Positions 23,023 to 37,700 are shown, numbered from the stretch's first letter. The stretch: 64,000 bases of DNA from Phoronis australis (GCA_002633005.1 NMRA01000008.1:626985-690984); one strand, 5' to 3'. A program made the numbers and translations. Notes: generated by a model from the letters alone, not told the origin.

Positions 23023-26000
23023 CAACGGTATATGACTTAAATCAAATGTTGTTTTTTGTGAATTAAGGCGGGATTTTATCCGCTTCAAGAAAAAACGAGT
23101 AACAGGTTTGTCAAATCCGGTTAGCCAAGCATGACAGCACAGGGCACTATGTCATGAAAAACGAATTAGGACTTAAGTCAGAAATTTAAGCTCCACCCAA
23201 CAATTCTAAAAAGGAATTAAATCGCATTTAAGCAAACTTGAAAGTGTAAAGACTCTGACATTACACAAATAACTGATAGTGACTAAAATAGTTCACAAAA
23301 TTTATTTCTAGACTTCTATGCACTCGTAATTACTTAGCTAAACCTTTTAAGGTTTAATTAAAATCAGCTTGTATGAAGTGGGAGTAAGACAGAATTTCTG
23401 TCTTATGTTTTAATCCATCTTTCATGACACAGACCGCTGAAAGATCGTGAAGTAAAAAGAGGACAATATCCCCGTATTATGTACCAACGTAAGAACTGCA
23501 GAACATGTACATAGTCATGTAAATAAGTAATCCTGCAGGCACACGTGCCCTTTCCCTGTCGACAACAATTGAAAAAGTAGGCCTTAGGCTATTACCCAGC
23601 TCGAAAGTCGGCAATGAATGATCAGGTGCTTCAAATTATGTGTGTCGAAACTTTTAACCTCTTCATCCGTGCCAGCATTGTTGGTTCGATGATTTTTGTG
23701 CAAGTTATAGTAGAAGTTCTACTTCTCGACTATTAGTTATGTTAGGCGTGACTATTAGCCTACAGGCTTACATGAGTAGATAAAACGTTGGCAGTTTCAG
23801 TGGCTGAAAGGGCTAGTGGAAACGCTTACCTTTTACACAGACAGCGGAGCTGTTCGTGAGGGGGTCATTTTCGCCAAGACTTACTTTGTTTCCCCATCAC
23901 TCGAGTAGCTTTTCATCGAAATTTGTATATAAAAGCACTGCCATATATTTATTGATGCAACCGTAAGTAAGAGCCTCTTACCCTTGCACATGTGCGCCCT
24001 TGGAAGTAAACGATCTCGATACAAAAAGCGATGGCAAAAACGCCAACAGTGTCGTGGTATCTCAAACTGAGAGCAAAGCGCCAAGAAAAAAAAGACACTT
24101 GTATCCGTTCACATTACTGGAGTTTTTGTTACCAACGTATTCAGCCCTCACATACACCGGTCACAAACTGTCAAAAACGTCAGCGTATCAGCCATTTTGT
24201 GAACAGGGCATGCGAGTGATCGTGAGATCATTCGATGCACATTTGGTCGAATGTTCGGAAATTCAACTATTCGGGGTTAAACGCAACTTACACTAGATCG
24301 ATAATTTCGAGTGTTCACCCTAACACTGAGTCTTAGTTCGAGTTGTTGTGTATAGCGAGATGCACAAAGTTGAATGACTTTAAAAAGAGTGTGATAACAC
24401 ACAAACAATAACTTCTTATAACCTTTTTGAATCCACGTTTTTTCGCTCAGTGTGTCATATAAAATCATGCAGATAAATGTGTGGCTTAATGTCCATCATC
24501 TTACAGAGTGTTTCGTTCCGTGGACTTGATAACCAAAGAAGAATAGCTCGACCTGTGAAGTTTGTATATTTTAGTAATTTGAGATACGATCGAAATATCC
24601 TTTCCTGGGTCTGTCTCATGGTAAGTTTCATTCATCCAGTTCGCAATACGTCTAAACTGACATTCTCTTAGAATACAAGTGCGTTTATGTATACAATAAT
24701 AGAAAAGTAATAAAATAGATCGTTGATTGCTTCAAAATATTTACATTGCTTTGATCTTTCTAATAATTTATATTATTAAAAGCTGAAATGTGTTTAATAA
24801 ATCCAACCTATTTACAGTGAACAATAGAAACACAAACAGAGATTTGCGGATAATTTTCCAATTCAATGTTCGTAATTGTTTTGTGTACACATTTTCTGCT
24901 GTAAATCACCTGAATGGTTTTATTTCTAAACAAACGCATTAATATTTTTCGGTAACAAGAGTAGCGAAGTCTCCTTGTCGCCTAAGTTGTTATGAAAGAA
25001 AACTTGGCTCGCGTTCTGCATTCATAGCACGCGCACCCTGCTTCACCCGAACATGTCGATGAATGAAAACATAACCACAATTTATACGTTTAATTTGCAA
25101 CTTGTTGCTTTTCCACGTGGTTTACATAGGGGTCAACTTTCTATGGGAATTGTGCGAATGAATGGGTCCAGCTAAAGGTAGGGTTTTGTGTGTTAAACTT
25201 ACTAGGAATAAATTAGTGATTCTGTTTATTTGAATGTAGCACAACAAGTGAATTTTTCACTGTGCGCCGAACCTATTACCAACCATTATAAGTCAACTAT
25301 ACAATCAAAGTTTGCTTCCCCTCTCTGCTTTATAGAACACGTTAGAGACCCCGTAAACACAATTTGCTGGTCTATTAAACATGACTAATGCGAGAACTTT
25401 TGCACTGAAAACACAAACTCACATCTCAGCTCTTTACAAGTATTCAGGCAAGGTCAAGTTAGAAACTGATTTCTGAATACACAAACGATTATCGTCCTCT
25501 CTTGCCCTCACATGAATGTGCGTAAAGCTTGAAACGATTCGCTCAACAATTAATCACATGGAATGGTCACCCATCCATAATTGTGAAACACGATAGTTTA
25601 AGGGTGTCGTAGTGCATATGAGCAGATGATGAGATGTTGACGACCAAATTAGTTTAAAATCACATCCGCAGCGTCAAATGAGTCCCCAGCGTCGCCAGGT
25701 AGGATGTTTATATTAGGGGCAATTTCAAGCTAACAGTGGATAAATTTGTATATTTGGTAAATAAATGAATTTTATTTTCACTAAATTGACATCAACGTAT
25801 GATGGTGGCGAGGCAGATGTAGCAAACTACTTATTTAAGTAGATTAGTGGGGCTCAATCCGGGATTAATAGACTATTTATCAAGGCCGGTTGTATGTGAC
25901 AACCGACCAGTGCTGCGGCAGTTTTATTTCACACACCTGCTGATCAGGATTTGACAGGTATAAGCGACGTATGTCAACCCGTTTGAAAGTGAATAAAATA

Positions 26001-26285
26001 GATTAAAGGAGACGGAAGGTGTAGCAAGGTATATGGAAAAACAACTTGAATAAATTGTGTGAAATTTATTTCGATTAGGCTAACGTGTACACAATAGGGA
26101 ATATGGCCAATTTTGAAGCGGTACTGAGAGGTTTTTTGAAAAGGGTAACAAATCCGTGCCTTCTGTCAATACCCAACTTTTGATTGACGCCACTTGCTGC
26201 CATAAACTCGTTCTCAGCTTAAGAAATAGTTCCTAGGCTTCAGAAGAACTGAGAGATCGTTATTGCTGACCACATAGTTTGTGTG

Positions 26286-26437
26286 GGGCGGATCTAGGAT
26301 TTTGAGTTAGGGGGAGCCAGGGAAGAGCATTAGCCAGGATTTTGCCCGCCAGATATTCGCACCCCGAACAGCCAAATAGAATCTGGGAGAATTTTAGGGG
26401 GGGCATGGCCCCTTGCCCCCCTCTAAATTCGCCACTG
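26286..26437. mobile_element. hAT-type MITE, copy 2
   Basis: About 152 bp, closely similar to 19589-19748 in the same orientation. It begins GGCGGATCTAGGATTTTGAG and ends AAATTCGCCACTG. Short open frames through it on both strands follow the repeat and are not genes. Confidence 0.75.
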
Positions 26438-27376
26438 AGGGTGGTGAGTTTCAATACTCAAGGCAGTACAGGCATCAGGGGATTTCCATGCAATTTATCA
26501 AAACCAATTTTAATTCAAAAAAGGATATGACGTTGCAGTGGAATGGTAGACATAACTTTGTATTTTTAAGACGAGGAAATGTTTTATACGGAAATGTGGG
26601 TTAAACTTTGAAGCGGCAAGCTGAAAGGAGTTCTTGACAAAATACTCAGGCTCTATATGATCATTTTGTATATTTTCATATTTTCAAAAATAGCTATAGT
26701 ACTGTAATACTTTAGCCTTCAGATGAACATGAGCGCCTTCTATTGCCACCTCTCATCAAAAGCGAGGAAGCCCGTTTATTGTTCTTGAGTACGTAATGAG
26801 GCCTCCCGACCACACTATACAAGTGGTAGAAAGTAATGAACATCGACTTACAAATTTGAACTTTTCCTTGCTGTTTTCCCAAATCAAAAGTACGCAGCAA
26901 AACAAAGAGATTATCCCGGCGCCTCTAACTCATGGCAAGGCAGATAAATCAATAGCGAAGCCGTGTGATTGGTTTCTTAATCCAACAATATTATTAAGAT
27001 TAATAATCAAATTATTCAATTTCACTGGCCTCTACGTTAATTCTCGCATATATCACAACTTAATGTCTGAATCAAACGACTTATTAACATGTTCATTCAA
27101 GTACTGGTAAGGCGATTATGACGGGTTAATCGCACCTGGACTGAGTGTGGTCCCTAAATCCAAACTGAGTAACACCGACCCAGTTTTTCATAACAAAAAA
27201 TACTGAAGAGATGTGAAAACGAGTCGTTGAAAAGAAACCAATTTACCAGCGAACACGATCAAATAATCCCGTTAACAAAAGCTCACGTAGATGATTCTTT
27301 AGTTATTTAGCAAGCAATATGTCCGAGAAGGAAAATTCTCAAATTTCATCACAAAAATAAATATAAAGAAAAAATT

Positions 27377-27437
27377 AGTCCATCACTAGTAGATGCTATA
27401 AAACTAGTCTATCACTAGTAAAATGATGCCATAAAAC
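27377..27437 (+). repeat. Two-copy ~30-bp tandem duplication
   Basis: TAGTCCATCACTAGTA...ATAAAAC is followed directly by TAGTCTATCACTAGTA...ATAAAAC. The second unit runs into dispersed repeat Y copy 2. Confidence 0.6.
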
Positions 27438-27572
27438 AACATTTCCCAAAGTTTCCGTTATTTGTAGCAAAGCCGTTAATGGACCTTTGAATATGGTAAA
27501 AATATGACACTTTTTAAAATTATTTTTGTGCCAAATAAGCGGAGAACGACCGTATTGCAATATGGCATCACT
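27424..27572. repeat. Dispersed repeat Y, copy 2
   Basis: Related to 9391-9543 in Emx intron 2. This copy has clearer inverted ends, GATGCCATA and TATGGCATC, which suggests a small DNA-transposon derivative. Confidence 0.55.
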
Positions 27573-28548
27573 TAACAGATCGTGTTAGTAAGTACCTATA
27601 TATTTTTTATCAGAAAGACATTACCATGGTAATGTATTCCTTTTTATTCAATTTCAAAAGCATCGATTAGTGAATGCCTTTTCAAAATTTGAAAATTTAT
27701 AATTTAGACAATATTTAATATCGATAAGCGTTTAAGCTTTGTCGAGTGAATTAGTGCTTTTTATTAAATCTTTATACTAAAAACACGTTTGATTTATATC
27801 CGGAAGTTAAACGGATTATCGACAGATTAGTCGCTCGGTTATCAAACGCACAGCTCATCTGCGTTGAGAACGGTGCAGTAGGCTTCGCTTTTTCGAATAT
27901 AAGCATAAACCCATAAAGGCTTCAACATTTCAACGGAAGAGACAACGTTGAACACTTGGACGCCGATTTAACAAATTTAGTTCGCAAAAATATTAAAATA
28001 CTGTCGTGCTATTATTTGCTTTCAATATCACTACTGCAGTTAATGTTCTCAACAATGTCAAATCCATCTGAAAGTCTAAAGGTTGACTAACTTTCAATCA
28101 GCTCAGTGTGAAGTAAAATTTAAACGCACAGAAGTAATCAAACCTTGTTTCCAAGTTTATGATCTTTCAGTAATAGGCATTTAAACAAAAATCTAGATGT
28201 CTAAATATAATCGTGATCTTGCCTGGCTCTCGTGTGCACAGCCATCCGTCACAATGTAGTCAGGATTTTTTCAACAAAACTCGCAATTATAAAATCAATT
28301 TCTCTTTAACACAAACGTTGAATATTGACCATTATGGGCTCGTCGTTGTGCAAATTGTTCCATTAAACGTTTATAGACTTTTATTTGAGTAAATTATATA
28401 TTTTCACAATCGATTAAACCGTTGCGCACCATTTAGCGCGCTGTAAATGGGATTCTGACGGAAATATTTCTGATGTTTTTTCATCGCTCATTACCGGCGA
28501 TTAAAATCTTTCAATTCCAAGCTTTAATGGTCAGTTTTCATACATGTA

Positions 28549-28552
<4 letters not shown>

Positions 28553-28589
<37 letters not shown>
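28553..28589. repeat. (GA)n microsatellite
   Basis: Uninterrupted AG dinucleotides for about 37 bases. Confidence 0.97.
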
Positions 28590-28593
<4 letters not shown>

Positions 28594-31566
28594 ATTAATT
28601 AGACTTTGTGGATGCATCAGATCAACAACTTGACCAGGCAATTATGATATGATTTATCAAAAACTTGAAACATTTCTTTATACTCACATTGTAGATTGTG
28701 AAAACCAAACTCACTCCCTAAAAACTTCCATAAGCTTTGGGTGGACGATAACATTGTTTCCACAGCAACTAGTTCTACAGATTGACTTCCATAAAACGTT
28801 CAAGTTAACACTGAAGGTTCACTCACGTTTGTTATAACTTACCTAAGAAATGCTCAGTACGTTAATAAATGCGTTAGGACTGGCAACATTTCTGCATTTT
28901 CAAAAAGTCTTTCGAAAACTTATTTTACATTCCATACTTGTTACAGTAGAGTGAATTCACCGCTTGCGTTTATTTCACTTGACTTAGGACTCGAGAACCC
29001 CAGCGTCACCAATGAATGGATGTCTAATTTCAGATGGAGTGTGCCTCTGTGGAACTGCCATAACTCTGACTCGGATCCAGACGGAGGCAAGGGAGTACGA
29101 GGCCCTTGCTCGGTCACTTTCATGAGCAGGAACTTCAAACTACCCCCTATGTTTTTCGATTATCGCACCATTCCTTTGTTAAGAACCAGCATCCATGTCC
29201 GAGTGTAACTGAACAAAACTGTATGAAACACACCCCTGAATGTGACTGTTCATCGCCGTTTTTTTGAAAATGTTAATGAATCAAGAGTCTGAGCGTGAGA
29301 CTTGGTTGAGAGAATTGTACCCTGGCGTTATTAAGGCTTACTTCGTCAAAATCTGAAGCTCAGAAATTGCGCTCAAACAACTCAGCGGCATGTTCCCGAA
29401 ATTCCAATGGATTTAAGTATCTGATCAAATTGCTTGCTTTCATGAGTTGCTTATTGCTTGAAACAATTCATGTGGTTTTCAATTTCAATTCTGGTCTTCA
29501 TCTAAAACCTGAAGTGTACATTAACGTTGTTAATGAGGTGATGAATGCAAATTTGTGATCAGGACTACAATACCATATAACAAGGCATAAAGTTGATATC
29601 GTCTTCACTGTTAGTTTAATGATCTGCTGATTTCCTCAAATGATTTCAAATCAGTTGCTCCAAGTTTACGTTTGGTCAGTAAGTAAACGTCGCATGTTGT
29701 TGTTTCAGGATCACACAAATGCCCTCTGGCGGCCGACTTATCACTGGCCTCTTAAGTACGCGTGACTGAAGGTTTAAATTATGCCTTTTATCAGATATGT
29801 TTCAGATAAGTATAGTACGGCAAGTGTAACGGTGTAAGTATGTGTAGCTTCAGAAAAAATTTTTTCGATTACAAAAACATAACACAGTTGCTTTATTCGT
29901 AATCCAAAAGGACAGTGTCACTTGAAGCTAAGCTTTTGCCTGGTTCACATTAATAATATTCATACACATTTGTGGTTCGTTCACATCACGTTTATAAAAT
30001 AATTCTGTAGGCGCGAAGACAAAAGTTCATTCTTACGCAGCATATAAAGCGTCGGCAGTAATGATGTTTGCAGCAGTGAACACCAGATGGCGAAACTCTC
30101 CAGTAGCCGAATTCACAAATTCAGTCCAATAGAGGGAGAATGGGGACCCGGTTACAGGCCTAGTCTCCGACAACACTCTGGGTTAACAGTTCATTAGACG
30201 CAAGGATCTTTCGAAGGAGGTTAGTGTGATCATGTGCTTCGCTTGTAAGGTGACACTCAATAGTTTTTGAGCAACGGTTGAATTTAACTGCACCAATTTC
30301 ATTAAAAATTGGCGCCTGAGTTGGCTGGGCATTTTACAGTTTGCCGGCTACCAAGATTTGCTTGATTTTTTAGTCTGTTCTGACTGAAAGATTGTGAGTT
30401 GTTAACCCATTGACTCACCTTTTTGCTCAGTCGTGGCTTTTCTCAAGCGGGAAGTTGAAATTTACTAGCTGGAAATCGGGGTAGCCAAGTTTCGCTTTGT
30501 AAAAAATCTGGTTGTTCGACACCCACTTTTTTCCTGATTTCTGTAATCTGATAATCCGAACGCATTGTCTCTTACTTGATAGTAATCACCTGCGAAGGGT
30601 AGCTTTGAGGTGAAAACTGATTATTTGGGGTATTTTTGCTCGATTTTTAAGTACCCAGCTACCTTTCCGGTAGTCTTAAAGGATGGTGAATTCGACTTTC
30701 TAATCAGTTTCAATAAACTTTGTGCAAGATTTTTGTCTTTGGCTCAGTATATAATGTTCATATTTTCAGGTTTTCGTACATCCCATAGAACAGATTGTGG
30801 GAGCTGCCGAGACCTGGTTTTTCAAGCCCAAAATCAACAAAAACTGTTGAGTGTCACCTAAAACATGGCGATAGATATCTCGCGAAGTCTTGCGTGATCT
30901 TGCAATTTCGCGAGGTCTCGCGTCATGATGCAGAACGCACTGCTTCACGTTCTTGCTATACAAAACAATGAGTCTTTACAAAAAAGAGATTCATTGAACG
31001 CATTGGGAATCACTTAACAAATAGCGTGAGTATAGTACTGTCTAACCCGGCTATAAGATTCAATAACATAACCAAATGTCGTTGCATACGGGAAGCGTAA
31101 TTTAATATTATCTCAAAGAGCCAGGCAAAAACCGAACACCTGGCAGTCATGGTAACTTTTACATATGAAAATACACACCTACTTATATGCACGAACATCT
31201 GAGAAGCAAACCGAGCGAGTTATTTGACATGACGTGTCACAAATATTTTCAGTGTGTGGTATTGCCGAGTGGGAATGATTAAACAACACGCAAAACAGCA
31301 TTCATTACATGATTACAATGCCAGAGAACTGTTATTAAAAAATCTTGCCATTAGTTTTAAAAATATTTTCCCATTTTTCGTGAAAATAAACTTTTTAAAT
31401 AATAAGCTAATTCAACTTTGAAAATTGCAATAGATGGCAATTTGTTGTGACCGTCTTGGCAGAGACAAAAATAGGTGCAGGTCATGTCGCAAATGCTTTG
31501 ATTTTATCTTAAATTCATGTACTTATTTTCGTACAAGGATGCTTGACTTGTTCACAGAAACGTCTA

Positions 31567-31725
31567 TTAATTTGAACCCGTTGGACAGTCTCTCTCCTTG
31601 CACACGCTCCGAGTGACCGGTGTTGGCTGACCGGAACACTGAATCTTCTCCAAAGGTGTCCCTCGAGTCTGGTCAATACACTGAACAGAGCGACTCCTGT
31701 AGCCGGTTGCACAAGTCGTTGAACA
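31567..31725 (-). CDS. ADAMTSL exon 9 (TSP1-4 and stop)
   Basis: Encodes residues 414-465 and [19 protein letters not shown], then [12 protein letters not shown] complete the fourth TSP1; the protein ends PTGSN four residues later. The acceptor is GATTTACTTCAG, phase 0. No PLAC domain follows. No clear AATAAA was seen just downstream. Confidence 0.92.
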   Translation of the reverse strand, partial: CSTTCATGYRSRSVQCIDQTRGTPLEKIQCSGQPTPVTRSVCKERDCPTGSN

Positions 31726-34700
31726 CTGAAGTAAATCGCAAAGATCACTGGAATATGACAGCCGGTTTTCAATCATCATCTATCTATTTCATTAGATTAA
31801 TCTGAGCAATAGGCTCCGACATCTTCATTAGCTTTAAAAATTTATGTTTATTTGGTTCACGCCAGCACACTCAGGTATAAATGCAGTTCTCGGAGAACAG
31901 AACTTTTTAAAAACACATATGAAACGTTATTGATCTTCAATTAGGGACACACAGAAACAACACACATGGTATTTTTGGTCCAAAAAAGCATGTCTACCTT
32001 TCTCCATCATCAAGTTATGGTTGGAGCAACGTAATTTAGACATAGCTGCTAAAACGGTATATGGAATATCACACAACAGATAGGATTCCATTTCAAAATC
32101 AATTCTCCACAGCAAAGCTCCAGTCTTTTAAAAAAACAATCTTTAATTCGCTGCTCAAAAATGACAAGAAAAGATGCTTCGCAGCCAACTCCCTGATTGT
32201 ACCATACCAATCCAAAACCATTTCTTTGCAGCAAATTCCTAGCAGATGAAGCCCAATTTTTCCTACCAGCCTCATCCAATGTGACAAGCTTGTCATAGAC
32301 ATATTTTGGATTTCGATGTGCTGGCGTTTTAAAAAAATTAAACCAATACTTGATCAGTTTAACAAACAGCTTTACATAAATTGGATACCTTCCCAGTTCT
32401 CCCAGGTCAGCATGATTCGTACAGTTACTTCCAACACCCAGCAGTTGCTTACAGAATTTCAATTGGACGCGCTCGATACTAGAATATTCTTTAAATCCCC
32501 AAATCTCACTGCCATAGCTAATGACTGGGTATACCATTTCATCAAAAATCTCGAGTGCAATTTTCGATGAAAGTCGTCCACATTTTGTCTGAAAACTTTT
32601 AATTGAAAAAATTGCTTTCTGTGCCTGATGAGACGAAGTTTCTGTAGCTTGCGTCCAGACTAACTTAGGATTAAGGCAAATACCCGAGACGACATCAATT
32701 TTGTCATTTTCAAAATGCCATTTTTCGTATTCTCTCAATGGTCCGCCTTTTCTAAATACCATTATTTTTGTTTTTGTCAGGTTGACTTTCATACCAATCC
32801 TGACAGTATTCATGCAGAACGTTAATTTGTTGCTGTAGTTTAAATGCTGTCTCTGCACAACCAACCATATCATCAGCGTATAGCAACATACAAATTTGAG
32901 GTACATTCTCATTTACGTAAATTTCGCTATTTAAAGATTCTTTTAAGTAATCAACAAACTCGTTCAAATACATACTGAATAAAAAAACTATGCATACACC
33001 CTTGGCGTGTACCTTTATTATTGTTATTACTGAAAAAATCGACGCTCAGGTCTTACATATTACTCTCTTAGCTTTGAACCCATACTTTTCATCAATTTTA
33101 AAGACTATTGTGAATTCCTATTTTTTGTATCCTATTCCACAAAAAAAATGTGTGACGTGCTGTCAAAGACCCGAGACAAATCCATGTATATAGCATAAAA
33201 TCTTCCCCTGCGCTTACTCAAGTGCTTATGAACAATTCCTTGTAAGGTAAACATTGGGTCTATTGTACTATACCCCTTTCTAAAACCAGCCTGAGCTTCG
33301 TTAAATAAGTAGTTATCGTTGGCCCAACTTGTTAGACGAGCGTTTATAAGTTTCATAAAAATTTTCCCGAAACCAGGCAGCAGTGAAATACCCCGATAAT
33401 TATTTGCATCATTGACGTCCCCTTGCTTATGCAAAGGTGAAAATATAGCGTCACACCATGACTGACGAAATTCCCCTGATCGTAGAGCACTATTAAAAAT
33501 GTTTGTCAAAACAGGTGCTATATAATCTTTGGTGGACTTAAAGAATTCATAAACGAGTCCGTCAACACCGGAAGCTTTACTGTTTGGTAGGTCTTGAAGA
33601 GCGACAAAAATATCACTGTCGCTAAAATCACGATTCAGTTGATTTGGGTCATCTACCAGACAGTCATTACAATACACATCATGACTTGCCAAGTTTCTTT
33701 CTACTTGTCCAAGCATTTGTCCATTATCAGGATTTTCTTGGTTTAAGAGTGACTGAAACTGGCAAAACTATTCATGGCAGAAATAGAAGTATCTGACGTC
33801 ATTTTCCTAGAGCATGATTTTACTAGCTGCCAAAACTCTCTGGGATTGTTAACATTTCAAAGATTTTTCTCAGGCCATCTTTAAATAACTTTTCTTATGA
33901 CTTAAAAGTCACTTTAAAGTTTTGTCGCGATTCTTTGTACTTATTAAAATTAACCTGATTATTATAGTGTCGGAAACCAGACAACGCACAATTTCTCTCC
34001 ATTTTCAGCACCTCTAACTCATCATTTTCTATTGTCGTTTATAACTATCGCGGGTGAATGCAGGTTATCAGTCCAGTAGAAGGTGACATTTCTATTTTGA
34101 CAAAGATTCCCTACAAGGGTGGAAAGAACAGGTAAAACACAGAAAGCAGCCTCCCGCCCGTATAGACAAGTGACGCTTAAGACCATGCGCCTGTGTGCTA
34201 AACAATTGAACAAAACTATATTTCCCAAATATGTTATGTTACGTGTCCTTGACATGGACTTGAAGAGACATTATTGGTGAAAAAAGTGATTTTCAGAGAT
34301 CAGCCTGAGCGCGGAAAACCGCAGTTTTATCGCTCTAATGGCGGAGCTAAATCTAATACTCGGTAAATGGCAGAGTATTTCGAGCGTATTTAAAACTGGT
34401 AAAGTCACCCGCCTTGATTTCTGTGAGGGCTGAGCACAAAGAAATTAGGGATTTGTAATAAAATAACAAATCACAACGAATTTTGTTGTTTTATAGCTCT
34501 GCGATCAAAACTAGTAGCTTCAAAGAGTCATCCAATAGTACTCCCAAGATTCATTTTCGGCCGTAAAACAGATAATGCTAGGGGGCAGTCAGGCGATCTT
34601 CGGGGTTCTCAAATAGGTAACTAGTTTCTTTTGTCCCCAATAATTTATGCGATAGGAAACAAACTGATCGCACCAGTAACCCTTTTGTAAGCTTCGGTGC

Positions 34701-37700
34701 TTCCTAGTGATGTCTGTACCTGCTGACGCTTAGTTTTAGATTTATTTGGGACGGTAAACCCGATAAAATAAAAAGAGGTCGAGTACTCTTTAAATCCGTA
34801 GAAGAGGATGGAGTGAATATGATTGATGTCAGAAAATTTAACATGTCTTTAAAAATTTCATGGATAAGAAGATTCTTTTTAACAAAATCTCCATGTACGT
34901 ATTTGTTGCAAAAAGATATCGGCTTACTATGCTAAGCTATGGAGAGTATAGGTTAACTAGATTAGATAACTGTAACTCTTTTTGGAAAGAATGCTTCCAG
35001 TATTGGAGCTTTTTAGTTCACAAACAAACTATTTCAGGACACGAAGATGAGGCGTCAATTAATGTGTGGGCCAACAGCAACATTACGGTGGAATACAGCC
35101 CTTGTATTTATGAGTCATTCGTTGAAAAAGGTATAATATTTGTGAACCATTTTTAGATTAGAATCATTTATGGCAACTTTCACACTTTCGAAAGTTTCGA
35201 GACAATTCATCAGATTAATGTCAGCTTTCTCAAATACTATTCAATTTTTAGTGCAATGAAAAAATATTTGAATACGTTTTCCAAAAAATTAATTCTAAAA
35301 AAGGTATATGGACCACTTTTACCTTTTTCTCTAAAAAGGATGTCGAAATTCTTACCTTATTCTGTGCAAAAACGATATAACACCATCAGCACAAAAGAAA
35401 TTCGAAGCATTGGGATTTTCATTATCAGAAGATGTGGAATTTCTATTACAAACTTCTACACGAATGTTCGAACGACACAAAATTACTTTCCTTTCAGTTC
35501 CGCTTGTTGCGTAGAATTCTACCTACTATTTATTTTTTGAATAAGATTAGATATGTGGACTCAATTGCTTGTACTTTTTGTAAATACTTTCTCAAGACCT
35601 TAGAACATTTATTTTTTAATATGAATACCTTAACTCTTTCTGGCATAGGGTACGTTTCTAGTTAATGACTGCAATGCAAGTAAACTTTGAAATCGACAAA
35701 AACACAATTAAATTTGGTTTTCAAAATAAAGAGAATAGAAATTTTAACTGGTTCCTTTTACAAACTAAAATTTCCATCCATCTTTAAAATGAAATTTGCT
35801 AATGTCAAACCTGATTTAATATGTCTTAAATGTTTTTTGATGGTGTGCTTTAATGTAGAAGTCACTGCTTCTTTATACACACGGAAATTTAATGATACAA
35901 AAAATGGGAAGATTGGAAATGTGTTTTTGAAACATGAAAGGAGCCAGAGAATTGACCAGGGCCCGGTCTCTAATCTTTGTACTCGAAACGAACTCGAAAC
36001 TATTTTTGGCAATTTCTATGCTCCTTTTGTGCGAACTTAAGATAATTGGTTATCAGACTGTGCTCGAATACATTATAGTTTATGCATAGGAGTTTCTAGT
36101 TCAAGTTTGCCCTTGAAGACCCTTATATTCGTGCTACAAACTCGAGTAACAACTCGAAATTTCGAGTTCAAACTCGAACTTATTGCTTTTAATATCGAAT
36201 TTACAAACTGTGAACTAAGGGCAATAAATTATCTACGAACGTTATTGTGTACTCGAGCATAGAATAATAGACAATTATCTTGAGTTCGCCCAAAAGTAGA
36301 GTAGAAAATGCCAAACCTAATTTCGAGTTCCATTTCGAGTAAAAAGATTGGAGACCGGGCCCAGATGCCAGAACAGAAATTCAATTGGTATTTATTAAAT
36401 GCATGTAACTTGAACGTAACAATAAAATGTTTTCTCGCTTTTTTGCAGTTCAATACGTTGTTGTGTTGTGTATATTTGTACATGTACCTGTTTTTGTAAT
36501 AAATGTAAAAAAAAATCGAAATGATAGGGAATTTTGGTAAAATCACATGTAGGCGTAAACGGTAGCGTCTCTGTTTTTCATGGTTACGTTAACTTAAAGA
36601 ATTTCTTGAGCGTGTTTTTGTTGGTTTGCGGGCATTTGGATACCAAGACAATCCCACAAATAGTATAACAATCAGAGAAAATATGATCTAATCATGTGGG
36701 TTTCGTCGAATGAGACGTGAAGTAGCCTTTCGAGACATTTTGCATCACCTCAAGAACGCAGAATAAAGAACGGAAGGCCGAAAGTAGTTGTATTGAACAG
36801 CTAGGAGACGATGGATCGAACCGTTGACACAGCACAGGGATTCTTGGTGAGAAGACGAGTGAAAGTCAACAAGCCCAACAACGCATTACATTTGGCAATT
36901 TATGACTTATGTATGCTCAGAGTGATGGTCAAAATATATTGTATTAACCTCGGGCAAAGGTCACCGTAGCAACCAAATGCACGGGTATTGTTGGTCAAAG
37001 TAGGCTGTAAGGAATAATCACTAGAAGTCCTCACGTACGTTCTCTGACAGAAAACATTGAATTTTGCTAACATGTTCTAACAAATTTCTCATCAACTGTT
37101 AAGGATTTACCTTAGTCCATGGCCCAGCTAGCCATGCTGGGCTGCATTTGTGTGGCGTGTGAGGACAAAGAGACGAATCCACTTCCTTCGTGATGTTTCC
37201 CGCCCCTCTTAAGATACACTTCGCTGGGCAGGTCCAGTTTTGGGAGTTGCAAGACGCTTGGCAGTTTGTTACTTCCCAACTGCGAACACGAAAATTAAAA
37301 CATTCGATTACAAGGCTGACTTGAGGAAGGATTTGGGAGTCAATGAAAAACCTTGGACACGTTTCACTGTCTTTCAAACACGAGTCATTGACTGAAAAAA
37401 TAAATGTCACAGACAGCCAACACCACTCGCCAGAGGGTAACGAGATTTGCAGCTCGAGCAAGGTGTATTCCAGAACAGGGCTGCGTTCCGTAGAGAAGGA
37501 TTCTTGAGAGAAAAGCAAGATCATACAAGTCTTCGTGAGATGTCAAAATGAGTGACTGCAAATAGAGCACGTGATCACAGCAGCTTAACTAGCAAGTGCC
37601 TTGTGTTTACGGAAGGGGCGCAGTATTTGCAAAGATTCGTCTATTATGTGCAACCGGACATTAAAATCATGAATTTTGGCAAACTGCGATTGTGTAACGT

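Larger units (their letters stand above)
18273..31566. other. Intergenic region, 5' side of Emx
   Basis: 13.3 kb between the Emx start codon and the ADAMTSL stop codon. No coding exon with family similarity was found. Contents seen: two copies of a hAT-type MITE (19589-19748 and 26286-26437), fragments of the same end sequence near 20134 and 20740, a small inverted repeat (22825-23022), a tandem duplication (27377-27437), dispersed repeat Y copy 2, a (GA)n microsatellite, and a diverged TCTCGCGAAG-type repeat near 30860-30930. The Emx promoter should be just above 18273; no convincing TATA box was seen. Confidence 0.6.

Noticed and set aside
32617-32636. CTGATGAGACGAAGTTTC, resembling a hammerhead ribozyme core
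   Set aside because: Stem II would be a single base, and the phrase lies antisense within the LINE reverse transcriptase sequence; no other stems form.
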